64,000 nt of DNA from positions 3,968,001-4,032,000 of the forward strand of contig WHVD01000001.1 in NCBI GenBank assembly GCA_015178975.1, written 5' to 3'. A program made the translations under genes and the position numbers. The notes beneath the pieces are model-generated. The model did no database searches. It was not told the origin of the DNA and saw only the letters and a list, made by a program, of their open reading frames with translations. Positions 41,856 to 54,165 of this stretch are shown here, in pieces. Source of the DNA: Hysterangium stoloniferum. Its lineage: Eukaryota > Basidiomycota > Agaricomycetes > Hysterangiales > Hysterangiaceae. Numbering within the stretch: position 1 is the first letter of the stretch; each line of letters opens with the position of its first letter.

Positions 41856-42315
41856 ATAACTTCCATAGATTAGGTTTATTCTGATCAATGGTGCCTTGAT
41901 TCTTGAAATAGTTGATAGCCATATATAGAATACCCTATGCCCTTATGGCTACATAAGGTAGCTAGTGGTTGTATGTACATACCTTAACTTCATTATCAAC
42001 TTGGTTATCTGGGTTATACTTCACACAGACTTCAGTCAATCCCTAATGCTTTTTTACCCTTTTGCTTAGACCTTAACAGTGTTCCAGAGTTGGATTTGGC
42101 CCTAAAGAATTCTGTGAGGCAAGACTTTGAGGTTTTCTCCTGTTATGGTTTTTAAGGTCTTGTTCATCACAATGGTATTGCCTCTTGATTATGCATGCAC
42201 CTGCAAAAGCAAAGTGGTCACATGTTGAAAAAAATTGGGTTTGTACCCTATAAATGTGCCATTAATCTTCACCTCCAAAATGTCCATTCAGGGATGGATG
42301 GTTTGGACCATTCTG
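41856..42315. other. Unclassified, probably transposon-derived
   Basis: The minus strand shows a short frame with KINGTFIGYKPNFFQHVTTLLLQ and MNKTLKTITGENLKVLPHRIL (about 42265-42110) that could be from a retroelement, but no diagnostic motif is present. I would not call a gene. Confidence 0.35.
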
Positions 42316-43475
42316 CCAGGAATGATTGTAGCAGGGATTGTTGAAACAGTTGCATAACACTTTGCAGAACACCCCTGTGAGTATGATTGGAAAGTAAACA
42401 CTAAGGAGACTTTCCCACACCCACAGTGGACTATACTACTAGGTGCTTATCTAAGCACTTATACAGTAGTTACTGACCTAAGGTAACTCACTCAATACTG
42501 CACCTACAGTGCTGGGAAAAATACTACAAATATCAGAAAAATATGGAGATCATAATAGACTATGTTAGAGCTGTAGTATTATACTCTAACAGGGATTACT
42601 GTTGCAGAATGTATGTACCCTTTCCATGTTGAATGTCAGACAAATAAGTTGACATATGTATGTTGTAGTTGTTCTAGTTTTCCGAACCTGGGCCATTTGG
42701 GGAAAAAATAGTGTTGTAGGGATATTGCTCCTTTGTGAAGCATTTATCCTGGCATGCCCAATCGGGTATTTTGCCTACCATGGTATTTCGGCTATCACAT
42801 GTAAACCAATCATCTTCCGATCGTGATACAAATATCTGATGACTATGAGCCATGCAGTTGGACCAAGTCCAATTGCAAGTGCAGGCTATGTTTGCTGGGC
42901 CGTGACGCCTCTCGGCAGCACAATATTTCTCAACTACATCTTGCTCATGATATTCGAAACAAGTATTTGCCATGCTACTACTGGCAGTCTTCGCCTACTT
43001 ATTCCCTCTTTGCAGTCATCTTAATATTAACCACCAACAGGTGCTTTCAAGCTCATGAGTCCTCCCACTTAGCACAGGTTGACTTCATATCTGAAATCAC
43101 AATTTGTACTCTCACTTCCTCAGCAGTCAGAAGAAGCAGATCCCCTCTGATTGTTACATTATATCGAGATGAGCTAAAACTTCACTTAGCCCAAGCCTAA
43201 GCCCAGCCTTGCACTGTCCGTGCATCACTTTCATTTCTTCAAGTTATTCCAAACTCACAAGTTACATCAGTGCACAGCGTGTCTTCCATTCAATCCGCAC
43301 TGTACGGATTTTAGTCAATCTTCAAAAAGCGGTGTGTAGTAACTGCACAAACCATAATACCGTGACCAATACGAACAATACCCACCGTGATCGAACAATC
43401 TTGAACAGTATAATAGGTGTCAACACCTGGTTTCAGAACCCGGAATTACCCACACAGATGGTAATGAACCCTTAA
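42316..43475 (+). pseudogene. DUF6533-type membrane protein gene, copy D, 5'-truncated and LTR-split
   Basis: Homology begins inside the exon equivalent to GMIVAGI (about 42318), so the first exons are missing. The solo LTR 42349-42591 interrupts this exon; GITVAEC continues at 42592. Then come FRTWAVWGKNSVVGILLLCE (42677-42740), CPIGYFAYHGISAITC, GPSPIASAGYVCWAVTPLGSTIF, SRSPLIVTLYRDE, VFHSIRTVRILVNLQKAVC and VNTWFQNPELP (to 43460). The frame after WAVWGKNS is open, unlike in copies A and C. Truncation makes it a pseudogene. Confidence 0.78.
42349..42591 (-). repeat. Solo LTR of Copia-A
   Basis: Inverted Copia-A LTR, 243 bp, with a single 53-bp unit. Exact GGGAT duplications (42344-42348, 42592-42596). 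It splits the copy D exon. Confidence 0.95.
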
Positions 43476-44487
43476 CATGACCTTCTGTTGTTCTATACTT
43501 GGCTGAAACAGATCTTGACTTTAGGCTTTACCTGATGAAGAATCAGCATTTCCCCAATCACAACCGAACCATGAGCTCGTATGAAATGGTGCTGATCATT
43601 GAACACAGGATGCAGTCGACCACCATGTAAGATATCCCCAATGGCTATGACTTGGAATAATAACAAGGCAATGAACACATAGCAGACCTCTCTGGAAAGT
43701 TGTCCCATTAGTTTCTATTAGTTAATAGCCCTTTGGTTATTAGTCTAGACAGAGTCGTTTTGGATTGAAGGTCTGATGAAACTATATTATCCCTTGGGTC
43801 TCTTTGCAGATACGTGCTCAGGCTAGCATAGCTGACTTCCTATTGTACTCATGTTTGTTTTTGTTGGAATAGTAGATAGAAGGACACAGAAGTCACCAGA
43901 AGTGACCAAACTCAGACTCAGACTCAAACTCGAATGACCGGCGGTGGTAGATTGCCAACATGCAGATAGCGCTACAGTAAGTACATGTGGGTACATATGG
44001 GTCCAAACTACACACAACAAACAGTTTTTGGGCATAAATTATGTATCTCTAATAACTAATACTATCATTGTACTATAGTTAAGTGTTTTGAGTGATTCAA
44101 TAATCAAGGTGCTTTAAAGACTTCAGAGTCTTATACTCAGGCGTCAACCCTCCGAGCTCCCTCCCCCCAGCACCTACATAAAGCTCAAACATCAAAGTAC
44201 ATTGGAGAGTAATTCAGAGCACACTTATGAGATGTTGAGCAGATAAAAAAACACTGTATATTATTGTTGTGCTGGCATACATGAAGGCAACTGCACTCAC
44301 AAGTGCTCTAGAGCTTACACTCCAATTGGCATTTCCGAGCATCATATATCCTAAACCAACATCTCAAACATGGTGATTGATATGTGTAACATTCTAGGCT
44401 GTGCCATGGGTCTGATGATAGTCCCCAAGGTTTTGCTGGGCTTACTCACTCCAGTGGCCTGGAAATTCAACTCTCGCATTACATAAA
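43476..44487. other. DUF6533 unit tail, then unassigned sequence
   Basis: 43476-43790 resembles the downstream region of copies B and F (AATAACAAGGCAATGA, CCATTAGTTTCTATTAGTTAATA). The rest has no recognisable gene; a CT-rich stretch lies at 44155-44175. Confidence 0.5.
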
Positions 44488-44758
44488 TATTAAAAATAGT
44501 ATGAGTTGACTCTATTGCAATACACAATCTAAAAGGATTTAATAAGCTTTTAATAAAAGTACTTGTGTCTCAATATCTTGTGTCAGTTAGTGTAGCACCG
44601 CCTGACAATATAGGTTTGGTGCTCTGGGAGGTGTATAGTGGTTCTGACACACATTAGCCTCCAAATGCATGGTCCACAATTAGCATCTTCATATGAACAG
44701 TTGCAATAATTGGTGGACTCCCCCTATAAAAAGGTGTGTTTCATCATCAAATTTAACA
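44488..44758 (-). repeat. LTR-like repeat, 271 bp, second full copy
   Basis: Inverse of 30752-31023 with the same length. Flanks are ATAAA and GTAAA (4 of 5 identical). On the minus strand it starts TGTTAAATTTGATGATG with a TTTTTATAGGGG box. Confidence 0.78.
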
Positions 44759-47665
44759 GTAAATTCTTTCTTTGTCCGTCACTTCCGCCACCTGTCTTGT
44801 TCAGCCCTTGGCCTATAGAGATGCTACAGAACATGCGCGCGAACCGCCCCGAAGCCTTCAATTTTCTGCAAATAAAAATGGGAATGAATTGACAAAATAT
44901 CCCCGTGTAGTGAAGTGATGGGGATTGTGGCGAAACCCTCTTCCCATCCCTTGTCGTCTATCATATCCATCTTCTCCTGTACCTGTTGCCACAACTTTCA
45001 CAATATGGGGCTGGGCCCCGTTGGAAGTCCATCCTCTATAGTGCCGGCCTAGTTGCAAAAATACCGAGTTTCCCTTTAGGCCTTTTCGTAACTGTGGTGA
45101 GTTGCTTTCACATCTCCCTATCCGTACATGCACCGATAAAAATCGTTTTTGAATGACTCATTGCAAGCTCAAACCTTTCCTTGTTCAAACCTTCACATTC
45201 CCCCATCATCCATTTTGTCTGATCCTCTATTTTCCAGCCTTCTAAAGTCTGGTTTTTAAATGATAACGTTGTTGGGACTATAGATACTATAAAATTATTT
45301 TATTATGTTTGTCCAATTCTAACTACAAGACACGTGTGGTTCATTCAAGTTTTCGCATTCCCCTCACTCCATTTCGTTGTTCACCAGTATTTTGGGGCCA
45401 ATAACGTTGGTTTCTCTTGACATTGCCAGGCACTTTAGATTCTAAACTATAAGATTACATCATTATTGGATTACTATGTGTCTCCTACAAACTACAAAAC
45501 ACAAGCGTTGGCCACATGGGATCCTGTGAGATCGCGCCTAGATAGTGCGACCGAATCCGGGGCTTCATTACACAAAACATACTGATGAGGACATGAGTGA
45601 GCCCAACACAGGAATGGCGCGGAGGCACGAAGGGCCTGGGGGCAGGTCATACCACGAATGTCGCCAAAAGAAGGATGCCGATGAAGGATCCTGCTAGGAT
45701 GAAGAGGGGGGAGAACAGAAAGGTTGTCTCTGCAAGGAGACACGAGACTATCATAGGAACGTGATATCAACGGGACCACAATGTCAGACAAAATGTAACC
45801 ACAAAGGGTGAGACAGAATATTTAGCTGCAACCGGTATATCAATGTGAACAGAGTAAGGCAATGTGACTGACTGGTATTTGACAGGAAGCAGTACTGATC
45901 TCAGCGGTGAAGAGGATATGCCACCCATTTTCGAAATCCCCTGCTGGAGAGGGTGAATGGGCCTCTCTAGTGGTAGTGCCAAAGTAGAGCGGATTCAAAG
46001 AAAAAAGAAGAATAGCAGGTGACCATGACAACGCAAGGTCACCAGCATCCACCAGAGCACCGCTGGGCAGACCACCACCTTATCACTCGCCGGAATCAGT
46101 TGTCTCCGAAGATTGAACTTTGTCAGCTAAGGTAGAGGGTGGCTAGGGGAAACGGACTGTAACGGTTTCGAGCCGACAAAAGCTCTCATCAGGGGGATAC
46201 CCCCACCCCTACCGTTTCACCCTTCCAGAGTTACTGTTTAGGGGTCTACTACTGAGCCTGAGAGCCAAAGGGAGTGATAAGATAATGAATTCGTGCTGTC
46301 TACGCGTGCATCGAAATTCCGAGAATCTTGAGACCCAGTGGTGGGTAGTATACGGTTGGACAGTACACCCGTCAGGAGAGGGAGGCTTCAACCCGAGATC
46401 AACGTTCACCGAAGCTGACACGTGGACCGAGGCCAGCAGGATTCCCTGCTGGAACGTTTGTCGATGTCCATGCAGCAAGACGCTGGTGGAGCTTAAGACT
46501 CGGCTATTGCGGAGCTTAAAAGAAACCCGGTTCTTCGACAGGTCATTGTAATTGGCGCATATAATTATAAATTAGCAAACTTTTCAGGAGAACTGGGCCC
46601 ACTCTTGCGAAACTTCAAATTCCTATATTTGCCATCGCATGCATCATCATTGTCCGGGTAAGCAAAAATTTATGAATGCTCACACATAGGGGTAAGCAGT
46701 GCCGCTGTAAGCCTGGCGCCCCAGTCTTACGCATTCTCTTTTTGTTCCACTCTTATTGTTCCGTCCCTTTTGTTCTTGACACGCGATCACAGCATATATA
46801 GCCTAGGTAGTTTGCCTTCTCTTTCCTTCCCGTACGCTGCCCGCCATGTAGACTGTTTGCTAGTTCATCAAGCAATACACCGTGGTCCTATCTACCGTGT
46901 GACTGTAACAAAGTATGCTCAGTCGACACGTAAGAGTGGTTCGACTATATTTGTTACCTGTAACAAAGTATGCTACCACATATTTTAGTGAGTTGACTGT
47001 AACTAGAACTATAGGAATAATAACGTACCTCAGTCGACACGTAAGAGTGGTTCGACTGAAGTATGAGGCTGCTACTGTGCTAGCTAAATAGATTTCGGAT
47101 ATGCGACGGTAAAGTAACTACAATTGAGGTATACGTGTCCAAGGCACGTAACGGCTTGGTATGGTTGTGTTAACTGGACACAGAGTTGGGCTATACTGCT
47201 TAGCGTTGTCATATAGACTTGACGTAGACTTGGGCGCTCGAGTCTATCAGACCCGGACCCAGTGAGCCTATTTGACGACAGGCTTCCAGCCGCACGAAGC
47301 TAGAGCTTGAGCAACGATCATGATCATGGTCGCGCATCTTTGCCATCTTCCAATATGTCAAAGCCCTAGCCAGGAATTAGCTGATTGCTATCATTTGGCA
47401 CGTCGGAGTCTGAACTTGCCCCAGTTGTTTTAAACTCTACACACATAGAGATGCACATCGAAGAAGTAATTTCGGCAACTTTTCATCATCTTTGCACATT
47501 TGTTTCATCTCATTGGACGACAGGTTTCTATAATACATTTAGCAATGCTCCTGAGATCAAAAATTCAATCAGCCATTGCCTAGTATTTTCTTTATAATTG
47601 TCATGTTTTAACTTATATTTTATTGTATGCCATTTCTTCGAAAGGTTAGACACTTCTACATAACA
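44759..47665. other. No supported gene; richer in GC than the flanks
   Basis: About 2.9 kb without recognisable protein motifs in any frame. It is less AT-rich, with retained CpG (for example 44835-44850 and 46135-46460), so it looks like ordinary intergenic or non-repetitive host DNA, possibly with a short unrecognised gene. Two hairpin repeats lie at 46921 and 47032. The last 350 bp lead into DUF6533 copy E. Confidence 0.4.
46921..47057. repeat. Duplicated hairpin sequence
   Basis: The same 26-bp sequence with AGTCGA and TCGACT arms (loop CACGTAAGAGTGGT) occurs at 46921-46946 and 47032-47057. A 15-bp GTAACAAAGTATGCT also occurs twice nearby (46906 and 46961). Confidence 0.8.
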
Positions 47666-49405
47666 ATGTCTTCATCGCAGACCATCGATATTTACACACT
47701 GTCATTGAATCTGGGGGGATCTCGTTTTGCAGCGGTAAGCCCTTAGCCTTCTACAAGTTCAATTGTGTAGATCATGCTCATCTGTGTGTTCCGTTCTAGT
47801 ATTATGATAGTATGCATGCTTTGGGAATTATCAACGATTGATTTGTGCAAACTAATCCATGCATTACAGTTGTCGGCTATACCATATTGGTGCGTTTGGA
47901 ATACTTATACAGAGAAATAAATGTATATCAAAGCTAAAGCCTCTGCGATGCAGTTATATGACTACTTCTTGACCATAGGGACAGAAGTTGATCTTATATG
48001 GCCCACTCCTCGGAGTGCTGGAAAAGGCCTATTTTATGCTACGAAATACTCTGCACTTTTGGATGGTGCACTTCTTCTCTATTGTACGTAGGGTAATAAC
48101 TGGTACTGTCCAAAAGAAGTTCTAAACACTTTCCTAATTAGTGCGACTCGCGCCACTAGGGACGACGCCGAGTACCTGTGAGCTTTTATACAAACTATCT
48201 GCAGGTATGAAATACCCCGTCATGAATAAAGCGGACTTGCTGATAATTTCTACTAGAAATGATTTCAGCAGGAATTATTGTTGCACAATGTATGTACCTT
48301 TCCGTACTGGATGCACAGAAAAAAAATACGACATATGTTGCAGTCGTTCTAGCTTTCCGAACCTGGGCTGTTTGGGAGAGAAATAGTATTGTAGGGGTAT
48401 CACTCCTTTGTGCAGCACCTATACTGTCATGTCCGATTGGGTATATCACCTACCTGGGTCTCTTGTCCGTCACATGTAAACCACTCAGTCTCTGATCGTG
48501 ATTCAAATCCTTGACCACCATGAGGCACGCAGATGGACCAAGTCCAAGCGCAAACTATGTTTGCTGGGTCGTGATCCCTCCTGGAAATATCATATTTTTC
48601 AACTACATCTTGCTTGTGATATTCGAAACAAGTATTTGCCATGCTTTAACTGGCAATATTCGCCTGCTTATTCGCTCTTTTTAGTCATCTTAATATTAAC
48701 CACCTCAAGTGCTTTCAACACTGTGAGTACTGCATAGTCTTGGTATACGTCAACTTCACTTCTGAAACTGCACCGGGACTCCCTCGGCAGTCAGAAGAAA
48801 CAGATCCCGTCTGATTGTTACATTATATCGAGACGGTATGCTTCTAAGCTAACTCGTATGATTCCAGCTAATTTTCCTTGCAAAAACAGGTGTGCTGTAC
48901 TATGTATACCTCATCGGTGTGTAGATGTCACAGACTTAACGATCGCATTGTAACTTTACCGCCGAGAAGGCATATCAGCTGTTAACATGATAGTTTCGGT
49001 CATCACAGTATGTGCCAGTATTTTTCAAATCTACCCCCCAAGCTAAATCTTTATCCAGCACAAGCCCAACCTCTTACTGTCCGTGCATCTATTTCGTTTT
49101 CTCTGTCATTTTATATCCACGAGCTCATTGCAACGATAGTATACAACGCGTCTTCCATGCAATATTAGCCGCAAGGATTTTAGTCAATTTTAGTCAATCT
49201 CCGGAAGGCGGCGCGTGCTAATTGTACTGCCTCTGTTACCTTAACCAATACCGACAATATCGACGGTGATCATACAATTTTTAGCAGTGTCATATTAGGC
49301 GTCACAGTTGGTTTCAGAACCCCGAATTGCCCACACAGATGGTAATAAATCCTTCGCATGACCTTCTAGTATTCTATACTTGGCTGAAACCGCTCTCACC
49401 TTTAG
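47666..49405 (+). CDS. DUF6533-type membrane protein gene, copy E
   Basis: The most diverged copy with a full exon set: MSSSQTIDIYTLSLN from 47666 with the GTAAGC donor at 47732; a VVGYTIL exon after CATTACAG; YDYFLTIGTEVDLIW (47958-48003) and YATKYSALLDGALLLY; GTTPSTCELLYKLSA (48163-48205) with a donor after it; MISAGIIVAQC; FRTWAVWERNSIVGVSLLC (48356-48412) and CPIGYITYLG; GPSPSANYVCWVVIPPGNIIFFNYI; SRLIVTLYRDG; VFHAILAARILVNF; SVILGVTVGFRTP. No broken frame was seen in the blocks checked. Membrane-embedded, function unknown. Exon 1 to 2 phase is unresolved, so the start is tentative. It has 0.6 kb of non-repeat DNA upstream, so it has a chance of being active. Confidence 0.6.
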
Positions 49406-50622
49406 ACTTTATCTGACAATGGAGCACCAGTTCCTTCCCAATCACCCGATCCATGAGCGCATTTGCCTGAAGAGGAATGATATAGCTACCTCCCTAGTAT
49501 ATCTAAGGCAAGTAGTCAGCAGATATGCTTGCCGACATGAAATGACGCCAAGTAGCATTAGCTGGGGGTAGATATATTGTGGGATATATTATATCTTGAA
49601 TAATTAATGCATTTATCTTTTTTATTTATATTGTATGACCTAGTTACGCAGCGTACTCACGTTTTACGACTTAGCTGTCAGAGACGAGTAACAGGAATAT
49701 GATGTGCTACCCTCAAGAGGCACCTATGTCACATTGGCCTGTTCAGCTATGACAACAAAATATCATCTCCGCCTGGTTTAATGGTCGCGATTGTATGATC
49801 TGCTGCTGCCTTCACACTGGAACAATATTCCGTTGACACTGTACACGCACAATCATGGCGCTGGGATGGGAAATCTGTGAGCTCTAAATATTCTAACCAA
49901 CAACTTGAGTTTCTTGTAGAGCGCTGGATGTGAGCCGAGCTGCTCAGAACGACCCGACGCTAACCCACGTTTGGTGATAATGAAAGCACCAAGCTGAAAA
50001 GTCGTAGACTTGTAAAGGGTATGGAGGAAGTTGGCGACGGATAATTGACAGGTCGAGCTGACCTTCGTGAGCGCTCATTTTGGCGATCGGAACAGGCTTT
50101 CATTTTCCCTAACAAGGACCATAAACTGATTTGGTTGTTTCATCAGCAGAAGCCTCTTCTTGTGTGAGCGGTTTGTCATGGCATATGTATGTGCTGCGTG
50201 AAGAGCTCCTGTTATCTAGTGGGATATCAAACTATGAGTATGAGCCCAAGCGTGTGATATGGTACATGCATTTGGAGTGAAACTTAATGCTGCGGCATGA
50301 ATAGAACAAATTATGCATAATCGTTCTGGCACGTATTATGGTAATCAATGAATACAAATATAATATTGACATGAATTTGACCTTTTGTTGCAGTAATATC
50401 CCAAAAGAATTCCTTCTATTGATAAAAGCACCAAATAGAAAACGTGGATGAGGTTGCGATAGGACTAGAGGAATATATGAAGATTTGATTAGGAGGTCAT
50501 TAATGAGCTCGAGCGCACAGGATTATATAGAAAGTGCTCGCTGTTTCACCTAATTTACACTTCAAGTAACTCCCATTATGTAACTGATGTGCGTGCAAAT
50601 CGATCGAGCTGAACCACTTAGT
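49406..50622. other. No gene recognised
   Basis: Intergenic between DUF6533 copies E and F. It keeps CpG dinucleotides and has no transposon motif that I recognise. AT-rich patches lie at 49590-49640 and 50330-50400. Confidence 0.4.
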
Positions 50623-51146
50623 AGCAAGGCAGATGACATCGCACTGTGCCAACTCCCCCACTGACATCGTTTCCGTGGAAGAAGCATCGCCATGAATGCT
50701 TATAATCTTAGTAAAGGTTTCAAGCTATTGTTACTGGAGCGATTCTTCCAGACACCATTTTCAATGTCAATACTGAGGATATACATCGGTTCTATTCACA
50801 GCTAGATACTAAATTTCAAACTCTGGCACGCTGCCTGGTCGCTATCAGTGTGCCCATGAATTCAAGTGCATTTATTACGCACATCAAAAGGATATCAACG
50901 GTACAAATTGATCAGAGATCATGGTCGTGATGTCTTCTGGTGCTTGATTTCGGCATATATACAATACCTTTGATGGCTTCCTTTATCTTACTGGAGACAC
51001 GTTTCTATAATACTTGGAGCCGGCCGGAGGCTGTGCTCCCGAAACTTACAGACCCAGTCTACTAAAGAGGGCCTTCTTCACCATTGCTAAGGTATTCCTC
51101 CACATACCATTTCATATAAATTTTAGCCAAACCAGTATATGACGTG
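50623..51146 (+). promoter_or_regulatory. Upstream region of DUF6533 copy F
   Basis: Conserved with copy B: 50623-50800 equals 11621-11788, and 50805-51146 equals 20972-21321. Conservation of a 500-bp non-coding stretch between the two copies reflects unit duplication and probably contains the promoter. It preserves the empty site of the Mutator-like insertion near 50795. Confidence 0.6.
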
Positions 51147-52913
51147 ATGTCTTCATCCCACACCATCAACATTCAGGCCCTGTCATTGATAGAGGACTAC
51201 CACGCTGCAACGGTAAGCCCTCAACGTTCTACAGGTTCAATTATGTACGGATTATCTGGATTATCTTCTAGTATTCTAATAGTATGCATGCTCTACCATG
51301 TGACTTGTCGATCATTGATCTGTCTATACTAACCGTTTCATAGTAGCCGGCTATACCTTATTGGTGCGTTAAGAATACTTAAACATAAATTTAGATCGAG
51401 GTTGAAGCTTGTTGGACGCAGTTGTACGACCACTTTTTAAAATTAGGGGAAGAGATTGATCTCATTTGGTCCACTCCTTGGAACGCTGGAAAAATTCTAT
51501 ATTTTGCAACGAAGTACCCCGCATTTCTGGATGGTGCATTTCTTCTCTATTGTACGTAAAGTAGAAATTGATCCGGCACTTGAAGGCGATCTGAAAAATT
51601 CCCCCTGACTAGACCAGTTAGCGCCATTAGGTACAACGCCAAGCACCTGTGAGCTTCTATACAAACTATCTGGAGGTATGAAGTACCCGTCATGATTAAA
51701 ACGGATACGTTCTGAGGACCTGGGCTTATCACGTCTTCCAGTAATGATCGTAGTTGGGATAGCCATTGCAGAATGTATGTGCCCTTTCAGAACCCGAGTT
51801 TCAGTGAAATAAATCGACATCTGGCAGTTGTTCTAGTCTTCAGAACCTGGGCTGTTTGGGGGAAAAATAGCAAAGTAATGATATCGCTCCTTTGTGCAGA
51901 ACTTTTAATGGCGTTTCCGATTGGGTATTTTGTCTACCACGGTTTCTCGCCCATCACATGTAAACCTCTCATTCTTCGATCGGCGTGATTCAAATATCTT
52001 ACCATTGCGAGCCATGCAGTCGGACCAAGTCCAAGCGGTGTAGACTACGTTTGCTGGATGGTAACGCCTGTTGGCAACACATTATTTCTCAACTACATCG
52101 TGGTTGTAATATTTGAAACAAGTATTTGCCATTCTGTTGATGACAGTATTCGCCTCCTTATTTACTCTTTTTAGTCATCTTAGTACTGACCATCCTCAAG
52201 TGCCTTCAACACCGTGAGTACTGCCTGATCTTGGCACACGTCAACAACACATTTAAAATCTCTCCGGGACTTCCTCGCAGTCAGAATAAGGAGATCCCGT
52301 CTAATTGTTACACTATATCAAGACGGTATGTCTTTCAGCTAACCTGTAAGACGCCAGTTGATTTTTGTTGCGGGGAAAGGTGTAATGTATTATGTATACC
52401 TCATCGGTGCGTAGATATGCCATAGACTTGACGATCATGTTGTAACCTTACCACTGGGAAGGCATGTCAATTATTAACATCATTCTTTTGGTCATTAAGG
52501 TATGCCACCAATACTCCTACAGCCTACATACTCCAAGTTTCACTTGATCTAGCCCGAGCCCAAGCCCAGCCTCATACTGTCCGTGCATCTCTTTCGTTTT
52601 CCGCGTCATTCGAATTTCACAGTCTCATTGCTACTACAGTACACAGCGCAACTTCCATGCAATATTGACTGCACGGATTTTAGTCAATCTCCGAAAAGCG
52701 GCGCGTGATAATTGTAAAGATTCTAATGCCTTGACCACTACCGACCGTGGCCGTACAAACTTTAGCAGTGTCGTATTAGGCGTCGACACGTGGTTTCACA
52801 ACCCGAACGCCATCACACAGATGGTAATGAAAACTTCATATTATCTTCAACTGTTTTATATTTGGCTGAAACACCTCAACTTTAGACTGTATCTGATGTA
52901 TCTGATAGTGTAG
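51147..52913 (+). CDS. DUF6533-type membrane protein gene, copy F
   Basis: Very close to copy B. Blocks: MSSSHTINIQALSLIEDYH to the donor at 51213; YDHF-KLGEEIDLIW (51425-51470) and YATKYPAFLDGAFLLY; GTTPSTCELLYKLSG; MIVVGIAIAEC; VVLVFRTWAVWGKNSKVMIS and FPIGYFVYHGFSPITC (51826-51962); YVCWMVTPVGNTLFLNYIVVVIFET (52042-52118); ILVLTILKCLQH; SRLIVTLYQDG; NFHAILTARILVNLRKAARDNC (52648-52712); VLGVDTWFHN. Introns have GT-AG ends. Frames of these blocks are open. A gene of unknown function, predicted plasma or internal membrane protein. Confidence 0.65.
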
Positions 52914-53507
52914 ACTCGTCCCCCTTTCCTCAATCACGCATATGAATCAACAACATCTTTGAACACAAGGTGCCGTTCACCACTTTTAAAAAGATTTTTC
53001 GATGACTATGACCTGGAACAACAACAAAGCTGCAGACGTATAAAGGAAGTCTCGGGGAAGTCATCTCATCAGTTTCGATTAGTTAACAACCTTTTGGTTG
53101 CAACCTAGACCGATCCATTTTGTAATTGTAATATAAGCTTATTCCCACCATAGGCAGAATGGTAGATCAGTGGAATACCTGGGGACGGAATTTCGACACG
53201 TAAGGGAAATTACCTATAGATGAGCTTGATGCTCGGAGTGATACGGATTATAGAAAAGTGAATATTTGACGAATCATTTTTGCTCCGAAGTATGTTAGTG
53301 TAATCCATTTTTGTTTGGATTGTTTTGATTGTTTATGAGAAGTTAAGAACAGAATTACTGTTTTTGTGACAGGATCCACACATAAATACAAATTTTGTCG
53401 GGTGTGAAGTTGCTTAGCGCTTGCTTGGGATCAGAAATCTACGAGCGCCAAACGAGTGCACCAACCCTGTATTTCGGCAGTGTCAACTCGCCAGCTACTC
53501 GCACATC
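52914..53507 (+). other. Tail of the copy F unit
   Basis: Matches the region after copy B (23041-24065), including GACAGGATCCAC, CATAAATACAAATTTTGTC and the GATCAGAAATC-ACGAG stretch that also begins the window. It holds the empty site (GGTGCCGTTCACC) for the LTR at 23138. Confidence 0.75.
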
Positions 53508-54165
53508 AAGAGTTACAACATTTAAGGCGGCACTAAAATATTATCTAAACCTGTTTACAAAACTTTAAGTCCTAAAATGGATTTGAACTCAGATATTACT
53601 TCAATTATAGACATAAGTTCAAGTAAGAATGTAAACTCAAAGTGTGGATATCTGTGGAAAGCAACATCTAAACCTAAGACTATACTTCAGGTATAATTAG
53701 GCCCCAAACTTATACACTTACAACTCCTTTTAATTTTAGTTTAGATGTGATCTGAACTTGTTGTTTAGGACACTTTTACCAGAGTTTTTATTCTAAGTCC
53801 AGACAAATGTTTACCCCTTATAGAAACCTCAAGTTTGAACATAGGTTTAAAAATAAAATAAAACCCTAAGTTTTGTAAAGACCTTAAACTAATTGCCTGC
53901 TCATTGCCCACTCATTGCCCACCCATCGGCAGATCAATGCCAGACCATTGGCCAACCATCGCACACACTTTGTGTGAACAGTGCACAAGATACATGACAA
54001 GACTTTACTATCTAATCCTCATGGGCCTGACTTATACTTCATGTATGCGTGATGTATTAATGTCACTGATATGCAGAGCAGTGACCTACTGTATTACAAA
54101 GATGAGCAATTTTATTAGAAGTTGAATTTCATGAATCAGAAAAACTCCAGGTAGAACAATGACCT
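53508..54165. other. AT-rich sequence, no gene recognised
   Basis: Contains short AAACCTAAG/CTTAGGTTT-like words (53540-53880) and a few CATTGCC repeats (53900-53930). It is perhaps an old transposon; nothing diagnostic. Confidence 0.35.

Noticed and set aside
43493..43708. Minus-strand open frame with a hydrophobic start downstream of copy D
   Set aside because: Lies in the shared unit tail; the frame is not kept in the equivalent B and F regions.
45492..46052. Minus-strand open frames in the GC-richer region as a membrane protein
   Set aside because: No conserved block or splice pattern could be recognised; left unassigned.
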